Positions 12,071 to 22,400 of a stretch of DNA of 64,000 nucleotides are shown here, one piece after another; within the stretch, counting starts at the first letter, position 1, and each line of letters begins with the position of its first letter. The stretch is from Entophlyctis helioformis (lineage: Eukaryota; Chytridiomycota; Chytridiomycetes; Chytridiales; Chytriomycetaceae). Made by a program: the position numbers and the translations under genes. The stretch is taken from positions 1 through 64,000 of the forward strand of contig JAHLKH010000109.1 in NCBI GenBank assembly GCA_025526915.1, given 5' to 3'. The notes below the pieces were generated by a model. That model saw only the letters and a list, made by a program, of their open reading frames with translations. It had not been told where the DNA came from and did no database searches.

Positions 12071-12684
12071 CCGTTGTGTGGGCATTTGGCATCGACTTTA
12101 CAGGCCAAGGTGGCAGGCATGCTGTGTTTGAGAGGTTTCTCATCAGGCATCTGCGGTCGTCTGGATATGCCTATGTGCGTCTGATGCCACGCTGTCCATC
12201 CATCCATCCATCCATCCATCTGTGCACCAACTGACACACGATCATGCACACACACAGATCTACCGCTGCAACGAGAACCTGACCAGCCAGATGTGCCCGC
12301 AGTGCAAGCAGGGATCCCATACGAGAACCGCACCAACCTGCGACGCTACGAGTGCATACCATGCGAGACCGTCTACCACCGAGACGTGCTTGGAGCCACC
12401 AACATCGGATGGTGCACTGTGGCATCTGCTCGATGGAACGGCCGCTCTACTTGACGCACACCAAAGCCGACAGCAATCCAGCCACGCCAGAGTACCTTGC
12501 AGACATCAAGGCAATGCATACTGCCATCCAGTGGCGTGCACAACATCACATCATGCTGCTCGTGACACCGCCTGATCAGCCTGTCGTCCAGCAGCCTCCG
12601 TCACCCGATCTGCTTCCCTTCAAGTCGCATGTGGCCTCATGGGATCAGATCATGCTGCCATGTCTGCCAACAACAACACTTTGA
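12071..12684 (+). pseudogene. Remnant of Fanzor-type RuvC/zinc-ribbon C-terminus in copy A
   Basis: This is homologous to the C-terminus encoded at 42530-43214. It opens VVWAFGIDFTGQGGRHAVFE, the RuvC-II region, in one clean frame where the large copy is shifted. An intron (gtgcgt at about 12175 to cacag) leads to IYRCNENLTSQMCPQCKQ. One base is then missing (AAGCAGGGATCC against AAGCAGCGGATCC), so the second half of the zinc ribbon and the RuvC-III region read out of frame. There is no upstream protein, so this is a passenger remnant. Confidence 0.85.
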
Positions 12685-12880
12685 ATCGGGGAACCTCCCG
12701 ATCGACCTAACGGGTCACTTCAATAGAAGGTGAGATGCTTGTTGGATGTGCCTCGCCCGCCTGTCGTCGCATGCTCGTTGCTGACTCGAACCTTCAATCA
12801 CGTGATATGTGGGTTTGCATTCGACGCCTCTTGGTCGAATTTAACTCCAAAATCCTTGGTAATTGTATAATATCGGGCCC
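12682..12880 (+). ncRNA. Candidate omega-RNA scaffold / right end, copy A
   Basis: This is the noncoding tail after the remnant stop codon, conserved with 43212-43418. Visible helices are ATCGGG/CCCGAT just after the stop, GACC/GGTC beside it, and a perfect 7-bp stem ATTCGAC/GTCGAAT around a GCCTCTTG loop near 12818-12839. TnpB and Fanzor guide RNAs are encoded at this position. Expression is not shown by sequence alone. Confidence 0.35.
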
Positions 12881-12895
12881 AAAGCAGCGTTCGAC

Positions 12896-14553
12896 ATGCG
12901 ATTCCTTTGGGCCTCTGCTGCCGTGCTGGTCGCGCTCCTGGCGCCGTCGACTGTCCGCGCCGAAACCGCCCTCGCCGCACCTGCCCACGCAGGCACCTCG
13001 GCTGCTGGCCCGTCTGGCCCGTCCGTCCCGTCCGTCCTGCCCGTCCTGCCCGTCGTGGGCACCCCAGCACAGACTGCCTCGCCTTCCAGCGCTGTCGGCC
13101 GAAACGCTCGAATCGTTGCCCGTGCAGTCGACGAGGCCGCTGACACTGCTGCTGCGGCTGCCGCTGCGGCAAAAGCCCAGGCCCAGGCCGCTGCCAGCAA
13201 AGCCGGTGCTGCCAAGGCAGACCCTCGCGCCAAGCCCGCCGCTCCTGCTGCCGGCTCTGGCGCTGGCCCGGGTGCGGCGCCGGCCGATGCCGCCACGCCC
13301 CAGCCGCCTCCTCAAGGCGCCATCATCGCTGCAGAGCACCTCAACCAGCTCAAGGAAGAGCGAATGCGCGAGCAGCAGACGGCCAAGGAGCAGGGCACCA
13401 AGCTGCAGCCGTCCGCCCACCACGGCGGCCAGCGCCGCCAGCTGCCCACGCTCGAGCAGGTCGTCAAGCACGAAGAGAGCCGCATTGGCCGGCCGCTGAC
13501 CGACGAAGAGAAGCGAGAGATTGCCAACACGCTCAAGTACCTCAAGGAGCACGAGGGCCACGAAGCCCAGCACGCCGAGATGGCCCTGATCATGATGGGC
13601 TCGCTCCTCGTGTCGCAGATCGGCATCATGCTCTGGAAAAAGTACCATGTGCGCTCCTACAACGTGGCGACCCTCCTGGGTCTCTGGATCGTGCCCATGC
13701 TGATGGGGCTCAATGCCGGAAACTACCGCTATGTGATCTTCTGGTTCGTGTTCTCGGCTGTGAACACGTACATTGTCACGCTGGCGCTCGAGTCGCCCAT
13801 GAAGTCCACCACGCCCAAGCTGGTGTACCGGTGGTACTCGTGGGTCACCCATGTGTCGTACCTGGTGGGCATTGCTGGCGGTGTGGTCATGTTCCTCGCC
13901 ATGTTCCACATTCCTGGCATTTTCGGCGTCTCGCTCGAAGGCGAGGCTGGTGTCTTTGAGGTGTGTTGCCTGTGCCCCCTCCTAGCCATACCACGCGATG
14001 CACTGTCCTGCCATGAACGCCAGCTGACGCCGTGTGCAACAGTTTGGCATCATTGTTCTGTTCTATGGACTCTACTTTGGCACGCTTGGCCGTGACTTTG
14101 TTGACCGGCTCGCAGACCGCATGGCCATGGCCATGGGATACTACTCGCGCACTGGATTCCCTCGCAAGCACCTGCGCGACCACATGTGCGCCATCTGTGG
14201 CGAGTCGACCATCAAGAGCAACGAGCCTATCCACACCCTCAACTGCAACCACACCTACCACGAGCAGTGCATCCGGTACATACGCGTGCTCACGCCTTGC
14301 CATCCATCTGTTTGAGCGCGCTGACACATGGCTGCCTTGTGCATCCAACAGGGGATGGACCATTATCGGCAAAAAGGACAGCTGCCCATACTGCAAGGAA
14401 AAGGTCGACCTCAATGACTTTAAGAAGAATCCCTGGGACACGACGCAGCAGATGTACCTTGGCCTGCTCGACACCCTGCGATACCTTCTTGTCTGGAACC
14501 CGATTGTATTTATCGTTATCCACGTCTTGTTCAAGATCTTTGGGCTGAAATAA
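12896..14553 (+). CDS. RNF121/RNF175-type membrane RING E3 ubiquitin ligase
   Basis: Exons 12896-13960, 14043-14275 and 14352-14553 join in frame. The protein has a signal peptide (MRFLWASAAVLVALLAPSTV), an Ala/Pro-rich luminal linker of about 150 residues, a helical EEKREIANTLKYLKEHEGH stretch, several membrane helices (for example QIGIMLWKKYH, WIVPMLMGLN) and a C-terminal RING: CAICGES, CNHTYHEQCIR, then GWTIIGKKDSCPYCKEKVDL across the second intron. The C-terminus (LRYLLVWNPIVFIVIHVLF) is a further hydrophobic helix. RNF121 acts in the ER/Golgi on membrane-protein quality control in animals; a similar role is assumed here. The long N-terminal linker is unusual for the family. The start codon lies 15 bp from the end of transposon copy A, so the transposon probably supplies the 5' leader or promoter. 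Confidence 0.9.
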
Positions 14554-14725
14554 GCTCGGGTCGGGCTCTTCCCTCAACTGGCGGCTGGCCCCCTCCCCAT
14601 CTCGCCGACTCTCTCCACCATCTCCCACCATCCTTTCGTGTTCCACTCGTAATTCTGACTGGCGTGCGATACTGTGACAATACATACAGAGATTTGCTTG
14701 TTTGTGTTGGTCGATATGGCAGTGT

Positions 14726-17700
14726 TTATGCGGGTTTAGGTGACGGGATGAGGGCGTAGAGGTAGTCGATCATCATGGCATCGGCGTCGTTCGTGTGTGT
14801 CATGCCGTCCACGCATGTCTGAACAACGAGTTTGCTCCACAGGCTGTTGATTGCACGAATCTTTTCGTTGGTTTCGATGCTCTCGTCTACCAACGACCGC
14901 ACATCTGCCGTTGAGTCGAGTCACAGAGACGCGACTCCAAGCGTCAGTGTCTGGTGAGCAGATGCGTGGCGCGGTGGAGACTCACAGGTCCGCGCATCGA
15001 TCTGCTCGTGGGGCTGGCCGCTCGGCTTGGCGATACGGGCCGACTCTTGCACCAGCGATTTCAAATGCCCTGTACAGTCCCAGAACATAACCACGCGTGG
15101 CCAAACGGGCGTCAGTCCACAGCCCCTGCACGCCACATCCATGGCCGCAAACAGCCATTACCAAACTGCGACCGAGACTCTTGGCGTGCGACTTCAGAGA
15201 CGCTTGATCCGCACAGCCGTTGCAGCGAGTCTGCCATCATGCATACAACAAACGGCCGGAACAGGCTCAGCCGCGTGATGGCATTCTCGGACGATATGTC
15301 CAGATCCACCAGGTGCTTGAACCGGGTCAGCGGCTGAATCTATCCGCCCAGTCGGTCAGTCGCGATCCAAGTGCAACAACAGCAACAACAGCAGTAGTGG
15401 ATGCAGCCCGTCCATGCTGTACATGCAAGCAAACGCACTTGTTTGAGGCTTGAGAGGCCAGTGGGGCCAAGCGTCAGCGACGACAGGTGCGCAAACTTTT
15501 CCAGTTTGGTGAACGCAGTGTCAAGACGCGCAAACTGGATCAGATGGAACTGGATGGCCGTGATGCTCTGTGGGTCGATACGGTCCAGCACAGCCATGCC
15601 ATTGCCGTATCTGTATGTCATGTCCATGATGATCAGCTGTGCCACGAGCAGTCGCAGCCATGTCTGGCAATGCTTACATGCTAAGCGTTGCATCGTCCAG
15701 CTCGACGTACGCGCTCTTGCCGTCAAATGCCTTGTCTGCAAGCCAACTCGACCGTATCAGCCATCATCGCCAGACAGTCTGTGAACACCATTGACATACT
15801 TCTCGACGTTGGGCTTGAATTGGGACGCGCCAGTCTTCCGTTGCCGTGCTTGGCATCACGCCCCGTCGAACCGAGAGTCCCCGAGGCCGAAGCAGCAGCC
15901 AGCAGACTGTCTTGGCCATCATGTCCGCCATCGTGTCCGCCATTCCCAGTAGACGACATTTCGCGTTCCCACACCTGCTGGATGTAGGCAATGCACTTTT
16001 TCCTAGACGCTTGCCAAACCTTAGTCTATGCACGCAACGTCGCTGATCACCCAACATGCCTACTCACCGCTCTTCCACCTGGTTGCTCCGCCGCTCGATC
16101 TCGCGCCGCCTGTCAGCCTCTCGCTTGGCCAGCCGCGTTGCCGATCGGCGCTCTTCCTCCAGCACTCGGCGGCCGTCGAGCAGCTTGACGCTCTTGCACC
16201 GACTGACAACCAGCGCGCGGTAATGGTCCTGGCTGGCAACCTTGTTCTGATCCATCGTCAGCTCGACGAGGCCGGGGATGTCAAACAGGAACGCAATGTC
16301 GTCGATGGAGGTGATTTTGTTGTCGCTGAGAACAATGCGGCGCAGCTGGTCGAGATGCGTGTTCTTGTCAAACACCTTGATCTGGCAGGGTAGACAGGCG
16401 GGTCAGAGTGAGTTGGGCTGCTGCTGGCGAATGCACGGAAGGAGACACCTGCCTTGTTGTGTTTGAGATTGAGCTCGCCGAGGGCGTTGTTGCCCACCAG
16501 GGTCGGCACGCGCTCAATGGCATTGTCTTCCAGATTGAGGATGCGCAGAGCAGCCAGATGTGACAAGTGTTCTGTCATGCATGCACGTGTTATGGCCATG
16601 CCCTTCCATGTGATCGTGCCCTCCATCCAAAGCCATTGGCTTGCTGGCAATCACGCACCAATGGTCGAGATTCGGTTGCTGTGCAGGTCCAGAACGTCCA
16701 GTTTGACCAGCATGTCCAGGTTTGCAATCTGCTTGATGCGGTTTTTGCCCAGCATCAGCACCCGCAGGTTGACCAGCATGTCGAGTCCATTGATTCCCTG
16801 ATACACCCGGGCACGCTGTTAGCGACACTGGCAACAGCAACCGACAGCTGCAGCCATACACCACCTCGATCTGGTTGTTGTACAGATCCAGAAACACCAG
16901 ACTGTGCAAGTTGTGCATGTTCTCGATGCGCGTGATGTAGTTGCCCTGGTAGTTGAGCAGCCGCAGCCGGTCTTCGAACGGAAGTGGCGGGCAAACCTGC
17001 CGGTTGCGATGCCACATCAGCAATCGTTAGCTCTGGATCAGTAGATGCTGCGAGTTGGGATGAGCCCGCCGGCGACTTGCATAGAGATTCTTGCGGTTCA
17101 AGTTGAGTTTCTCGGGATTAGCGTCACGCTCTGCGTGCGATCGGACCGGCTGTGTTGGCGAGCATGCGCCGTATGAGTCTGGATGTCATGCACGTGGGCA
17201 AGGTGGCTGAACAAATGGAGACGCACCACCACGGCCGGCATTGTTTCGAGGGCCTCTTCGTACAGCATTCGCATCGAAAACGAGCTGGTGTGCTTGGCGT
17301 CTTCTGCGGCGGTTGGCAGCGCAGTCGGTATGGCCGCAGCCGTTGGTGGTGCAGCCGACAATGGGACGGCCACCGCAGATGGCTGTTGATCCTTTTTTGA
17401 TGGATGCGACCATCCTGGCGATGCCTGTTGCGATCGTGCACTTGGTCAGAAGACGGAGCGATGCTGACTGCGCAAGCGAGACAGCCAGACGTACGTGCGC
17501 TGGCCGAAATGGGCTGCTTCCCTGAAACTCAATGTCGACCTTGCCGACAGTGTCCTTTTGCTGCATTTGCGACAACAGATTCATGCTTTGCTGGGTTATG
17601 AACACGTTGGACGACGATGCTGACGACGACATTGTCAATGGCGTCATGGAGTCTGCCGGCGACTACAGCGTGGCATGTCAATTGGGAGTTGTTGCGCGGC

Positions 17701-18518
17701 ATGCCATGTTCCCGCCATTGTCACGCACGTCTATGGATGCGCTACTGCTGTATTGAGCAGATGACGGTGCAGACCATGCCGACTTGGCTGAGGAGGAATT
17801 GTCATTGAGGTCGATGTGAGAAGCGCGAGGGATGAAGGCATTTCAGATGGGTGCGATGTGTACCGTTTGGGGTCAATGCTGCGTTCAGGCTGAGATCAAA
17901 CGAGCTGGGCGAGCCAGCGGCGGTCAGCCTGCTGGTTGAGTCTGAACACGACTGGGCAGCGCGAATACGCGACGATCGCGACTGCGAGATGCGCCAGTGT
18001 CAGTGACAGTGTGGGCGGACGGCGGGAGCCGCTGCCTGCCGGCTGCCTGAGCGTACCTCTGTCTGAAGCAGCACGGTCGAGCCATACGAAGTTGAGCCAG
18101 GAATGGCAAAGTCTGTAGCCAGCAGATGGTGGCTTGAAGACAGTCAGTCGCGATGCGCCGGACTGCGTTGCCATGGCCGAGAGCGGACGCGAACGAGCGC
18201 TTACACAGAGAGACTGGACGGGACAGCGGCAGGGTTGCTCTGCGTAGGTGCAGGAGTCGCTGTGGCTGCAGAGGCAGTGCTAGTCGAGGTTGCAGAAGAC
18301 GGACGTGATGCGCCAGCAAGCACGAACGGCTTTGATGCCGTTGTGAGCAAAGCGCGTGTTCTGCTGAGACGCTTGAGAGCAGCACTTGCAGAAGAGCTGC
18401 CAGGGTGCGCGGCAGTGCCAGGGCTGCTCTTTGTGCGTGCCGAAGCGCCAGCAGATGCCGCCGAGAGGCCGGACGTTGGCGTGCTCGAGCGACTTGACTT
18501 TTGGGACGGTTTGAGCAT
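14726..18518 (-). CDS. LRRC49-type leucine-rich repeat protein (tubulin polyglutamylase complex-like)
   Basis: At least ten exons. The N-terminus is Ser/Ala-rich (MLKPSQKSSRSSTPTSGLSA from 18518). Small exons near 18130 and 17980 connect by consistent phase to SPADSMTPLTMSSSASSSN (17660). The core reads NPEKLNLNRKNL, then LPFEDRLRLLNYQGNYITRI, SLVFLDLYNNQIEV, LDVLDLHSNRIS, LRILNLEDNAIERV, LRRIVLSDNKITSIDDIAFL and a coiled helix EEERRSATRLAKREADRRRE. The order and spacing match LRRC49, a subunit of the tubulin polyglutamylase complex, better than the shorter SDS22. C-terminal exons include YGNGMAVLDRIDPQSITAIQ and end DYLYALIPSPKPA at 14726. Such proteins are normally found in organisms with cilia, hence the flagellated-fungus inference. 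Confidence 0.8.
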
Positions 18519-19067
18519 TTGGTTATGGGCAGAAGAAGCAAAATTTTCATTGAGACGAATAGGAAATGTCAGGAAATGTCCGCGCAGGCCAGGACGCATA
18601 CCCAGCAGCCCGAAGAGGCCAGGAGGGAGGATGAAGCCAGCAGAGGAGCACGCCCAGGTAGACGACTCGACCCTGCCAGCCGCAAGGGCCGCGCTAGTGG
18701 AAGCCGATATTTGCTTGTTTTGACACTCTGCACCAACGTAGAAACTGGTTGGTTGAGCAACTTGACCAAGCAGAGGAAGAAAAAACGGCGAGGGCTGGGG
18801 AGCGGGCAGAGTGGAGAGGAGAGGAGAGGCAGCAGGGGCAGCAGGTACAGGCACAGGCACAGGTACAAGCAGAGGCAGAGGCAGAGGCAGAGGCAGAGAC
18901 ATAGAGGTAAACAGCATGCAGGGTCTGTGCAGCGCAGACACGGAGCGGAACCTGCACTGCATAGGCCCTGCAGAGTGTTTCACTGCAACGTGGACAAGGC
19001 GGCGTGTGGGTTGCTTGGCAAGAAGCGGCAAATGGCGTGGAGTGAATTTGTGACTTGTTTGAGAGCG
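18519..19067. other. Intergenic spacer with AGGCAG-type simple repeat
   Basis: This lies between the LRRC49-like start and the left end of the large transposon. It holds a purine-rich simple repeat (GCAGAGGCAGAGGCAGAG, about 18865-18900). No convincing gene is seen; the long minus-strand frame here is an upstream extension with proline/leucine low complexity. Confidence 0.5.
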
Positions 19068-19073
19068 TTACCC

Positions 19074-19129
19074 CTGGTGGAATCGCTGTGATTGGTCAAC
19101 TCCTGGTGGAATCGCTGTGATTGGTCGAT
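19074..19129 (+). repeat. Two 28-bp iterons at the left end of the large element
   Basis: Units CTGGTGGAATCGCTGTGATT plus eight bases, tandem, identical in design to 11860-11943. Copy A has three, so unit number varies. Confidence 0.85.
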
Positions 19130-19444
19130 CTATAGAGCCCTTGCGCAGTGCTGACACTGCGCGATGCGAGTCCAGCAGCAACGGCAGTGGTGCAGGCAGC
19201 AGCGCCTGCTGTCTCGCTGGGCCGTGCGTGTGTGTCCTCCATGAATAAAGAGGGGCGAATGCATAGTCATGTGCAACGCTCTCTCTCTCTCTCTGAGGAG
19301 CATGCCATTCCACACACACAGACCAGTGCTCCATGTGTTGCTGCCAAACAATCAGAGCATGCCAATGCAAACAAACACCAGATCGCGACTTGCCACGACA
19401 CACAACAACACGCAACAACAAACCAACAAGCACGCCCAACACAC

Positions 19445-22400
19445 ATGGGAGTCGTCGGCGCGACTCCTCCCATCGACAAAGCAGGTGGTAGCAAAACCCT
19501 TGATCCCACAAACCCTCTCTCGGGTGCAATTCAGGTCGTGGTACAGCCCCCTCAAACACTGCAGCAGCACAACACAAAGCGTCCGCCCATCCAGTGTGTT
19601 GTGCATGTGGACGTTCTCAGTCTTTTTGCCGGCGATATCTACAAAGCAGCACCAATACTGCTGGCACAGCCAGAGGAAAACTGGACGCCGACACTCGAGC
19701 CGCTCATTGCCAGCCTCGCAGCATCGATTGGAAAGCTCCACACAGTCCGGCTCCATGTCGATGGCTCGCTTCTCAACACCAATATCAAGGCTGTCCGCAC
19801 TGAGCGGGCACGGGTAAATTTGGAAGCAGCATTGTCGATCCAGACAATGGTGGCCAAGCGAAAAGCAGACCAGAAAGGCAACAGGCTCACAAAGTATGCC
19901 ACTTGCTGTTGTTGATTTGCATGCCATGCTGACTGAGTGCCCTTCCAGGGACGAGATCCAGTCACTCCAGTGGGCATTTCCATTGACATGCAAGCGTAAG
20001 GCGGCAATCTGTGGGGCCATTGGGGGTCTTCTTGGATACTTTGGGGAAGGGTCGTCTGTGTGCCTTTGTAAAAACGAGGCGGATGTTTGCATTGCATGCC
20101 GTGTGCGCGAAGCAAGGTTGGTTGGTCTTCTGCATGCCTCTCCAATCCATGGCTCACGCGCCTTTCTTGACAGCAATGTGCCGGTTGTCGTCATCAGTGG
20201 TGATACCGACCTTATCTTTCATTGTGCCGGCTATTGCCCTGTCCTGCTGCTGCAAATGCGCGGCAGACAGATTGCGCAGATAAGATCGTACAACCACCCA
20301 GGTGTAGCATCTATTGCAGCCACCTTTGACTTGCCAGAGATTCTTGACATCTGCCGGTTGGTGGCAGCCGCAGCGAGAAATGACTATTTTCATTGTGATG
20401 AGATTGGTATGTTGGCTTGCCTGCTTTGCAATTTTGGATGCCATGCACTGCGACCTTGACTTACTTGTGATGCTGCGATGATGACTTGCAAGGGATCGTC
20501 ATGGCTGCAAAGTGCATTATGGCATGCATTAGTTTTGAGGCAACATGGGCAGGGATCACTGTCGCAGAGTTCTGTCAACGCCTGCAAGACCCAGACCTTG
20601 CCAGGATGTTTGTGGACGTCTTCAAGGCCTCATTTATGTTGCAGATGTACAAGATCGGCGGCAAGCCTCTTGCTCAATCATTCAGCAATGCCTTTGCGGT
20701 GTTTCTCGACCGTGACAAAACTGGAGCGGATATTGGAGAGTTCACAGACCAAAGCCATGGTTGTTATGGGGATGTTTTTGCTCGAATGATACCGCTGTAA
20801 GTCTTGCTTTGGATGCACTTGGACAGCATGGCATTGACATGAATGCATGCATCATCCAATGGCAACAGCAGGACTGCCAACAGGACTGCCTCGGCTCGAA
20901 AAAAGTAGGTGTGCTTGTGATCTCTGGAGGATTCTCATGGCACTGACTCTGATGGATGCCACTGGCAGATCTGCCTCTGCATGCACGGCCCGCAGTGGCT
21001 GCTGCTTGAGCCACACGACACAGCAGCGGAAGGGCAATGCCAGTGGTGCGGTTTGGCACGTTACACGGGATGAAGTCATGGTGCTCGCCAAGCACATTGT
21101 AACGGATGCCGCCGCAGTCCCGTGGTCACGTGACCTGCTGGCATTGATCTGGACGCGCCTCGCCCGGACTTGGCTTGGCCCTGTTGTTGTAGTTGTATCC
21201 AGCCGTAAGCCTGTATACTCACTGCCCCTCTGCCACCAGGTCTGTGCCTGAGTCTCAATGAAGTTGTATCCAGCCGTAAGCCTGTATACTCACTGCCCCT
21301 CTGCCACCAGACGACCAGCCGCTCTCGACGAGGACAGTTACACACATTGTCAACACAAGGCAACTGGACGACGTTTTTGTCATGCTCAACGGCTGCCGTG
21401 TCGTGTTTAGCTGCGTTCTCCGATGCACGGCAGACCTCCTCGCCGACGACATTCTCGATGGCCGCTGTAAGGAGACGGAAGTACTGCAGTCGGATGCACA
21501 AGAGTTCATTGTCAGACCAGTAGCAGAGACAGGCAGGGGAGATGGAGGGTACCTGCAGTCGGATGCACAAGACGACAGCTGGGGCAAGTCTGGTGCATCG
21601 ACCGCTGGCAAAAGGCGCGTTCCAATAATGCCCATGCAGCCATTGTGTAACTGTCCTCGTCGAGAGCGGCTGGCCGTCTGGTGGCAGAGGGGCAGTGAGT
21701 ATACAGGCTTACGGCTGGATACAACTTCATTGAGACTCAGGCACAGACCTGGTGGCAGAGGGGCAGTGAGTATACAGGCTTACGGCTGGATACAACTACA
21801 ACAACAGGGCCAAGCCAAGTCTGGGCGAGGCGCGTCCAGATCAATGCCAGCAGGTCACGTGGATCACGTGACCGCGACTGAGCATCCGTTACACTCCCCC
21901 CAGCGTAGACAGCCACTTATAAGAACGAAGAGTGGATGAACAGCGACTAAGAGGATGCATGGGCGTTGCACACACGAGAGGAAGAAGTGCGGGCAACGAT
22001 GGACGCATAGGACACAGGACGGGGAACCGTGCGCTCAGAGCGACGAGGTGGGGCGGGATGGTTGAGAGGGGGAAGAGAAGAGAGAGAGAAGGAAGGAGGA
22101 GAAGAGGGAGGAGGGAGAGGAGGGAAAGATGGAGAGAGAGAGGGAGATGCGGGTGCAGCAGGTGCGATCGGCTCGTCAGCCGGAGCAGGTGCCGCGGGCG
22201 TGGCTGCTGCTGGAGCAGGGGCCACTGGTGCAGGAGCAGGCGCAGTGCGCTTGCGGCGAGAGGGCTTGGATGCCTTGGGCTGCGTGGGAGCAGGCGCCGC
22301 GGCGGGGGCAGGGGCAGCCGGTGCAGGAGCCGCGTGTGTGGGCTGAGCCGGTTTGGACACCTTGCCTTAGGCGCCTTGGTCGGCCGAGCATGGAACGCCT

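Larger units (their letters stand above)
11835..12880 (+). mobile_element. Internally deleted DNA transposon (copy A of the XPG/Fanzor element)
   Basis: The element begins and ends with GGGCCC inside an imperfect terminal inverted repeat of about 24 bp (left GGGCCCGGTTCTCATACC; right end, reverse complement, GGGCCCGATATTATACAATT). It is flanked by AAAGCA at 11829-11834 and 12881-12886; allowing for the palindromic end the duplication could be 8 bp. The left 170 bp match the start of the large element at 19068, including the 28-bp iterons. From about 12071 it matches the right end of the large element (about 42530-43418). Everything between is deleted, so copy A is a 1046-bp derivative. Its right end lies 15 bp upstream of the RNF121-like start codon. 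Confidence 0.85.

Noticed and set aside
12750..12800. GGTTCGAGTC (minus strand) as a tRNA or Pol III B box in the transposon tail
   Set aside because: It matches the B-box consensus and is conserved in both copies, but flanking bases do not form a T-arm and no A box is clear.
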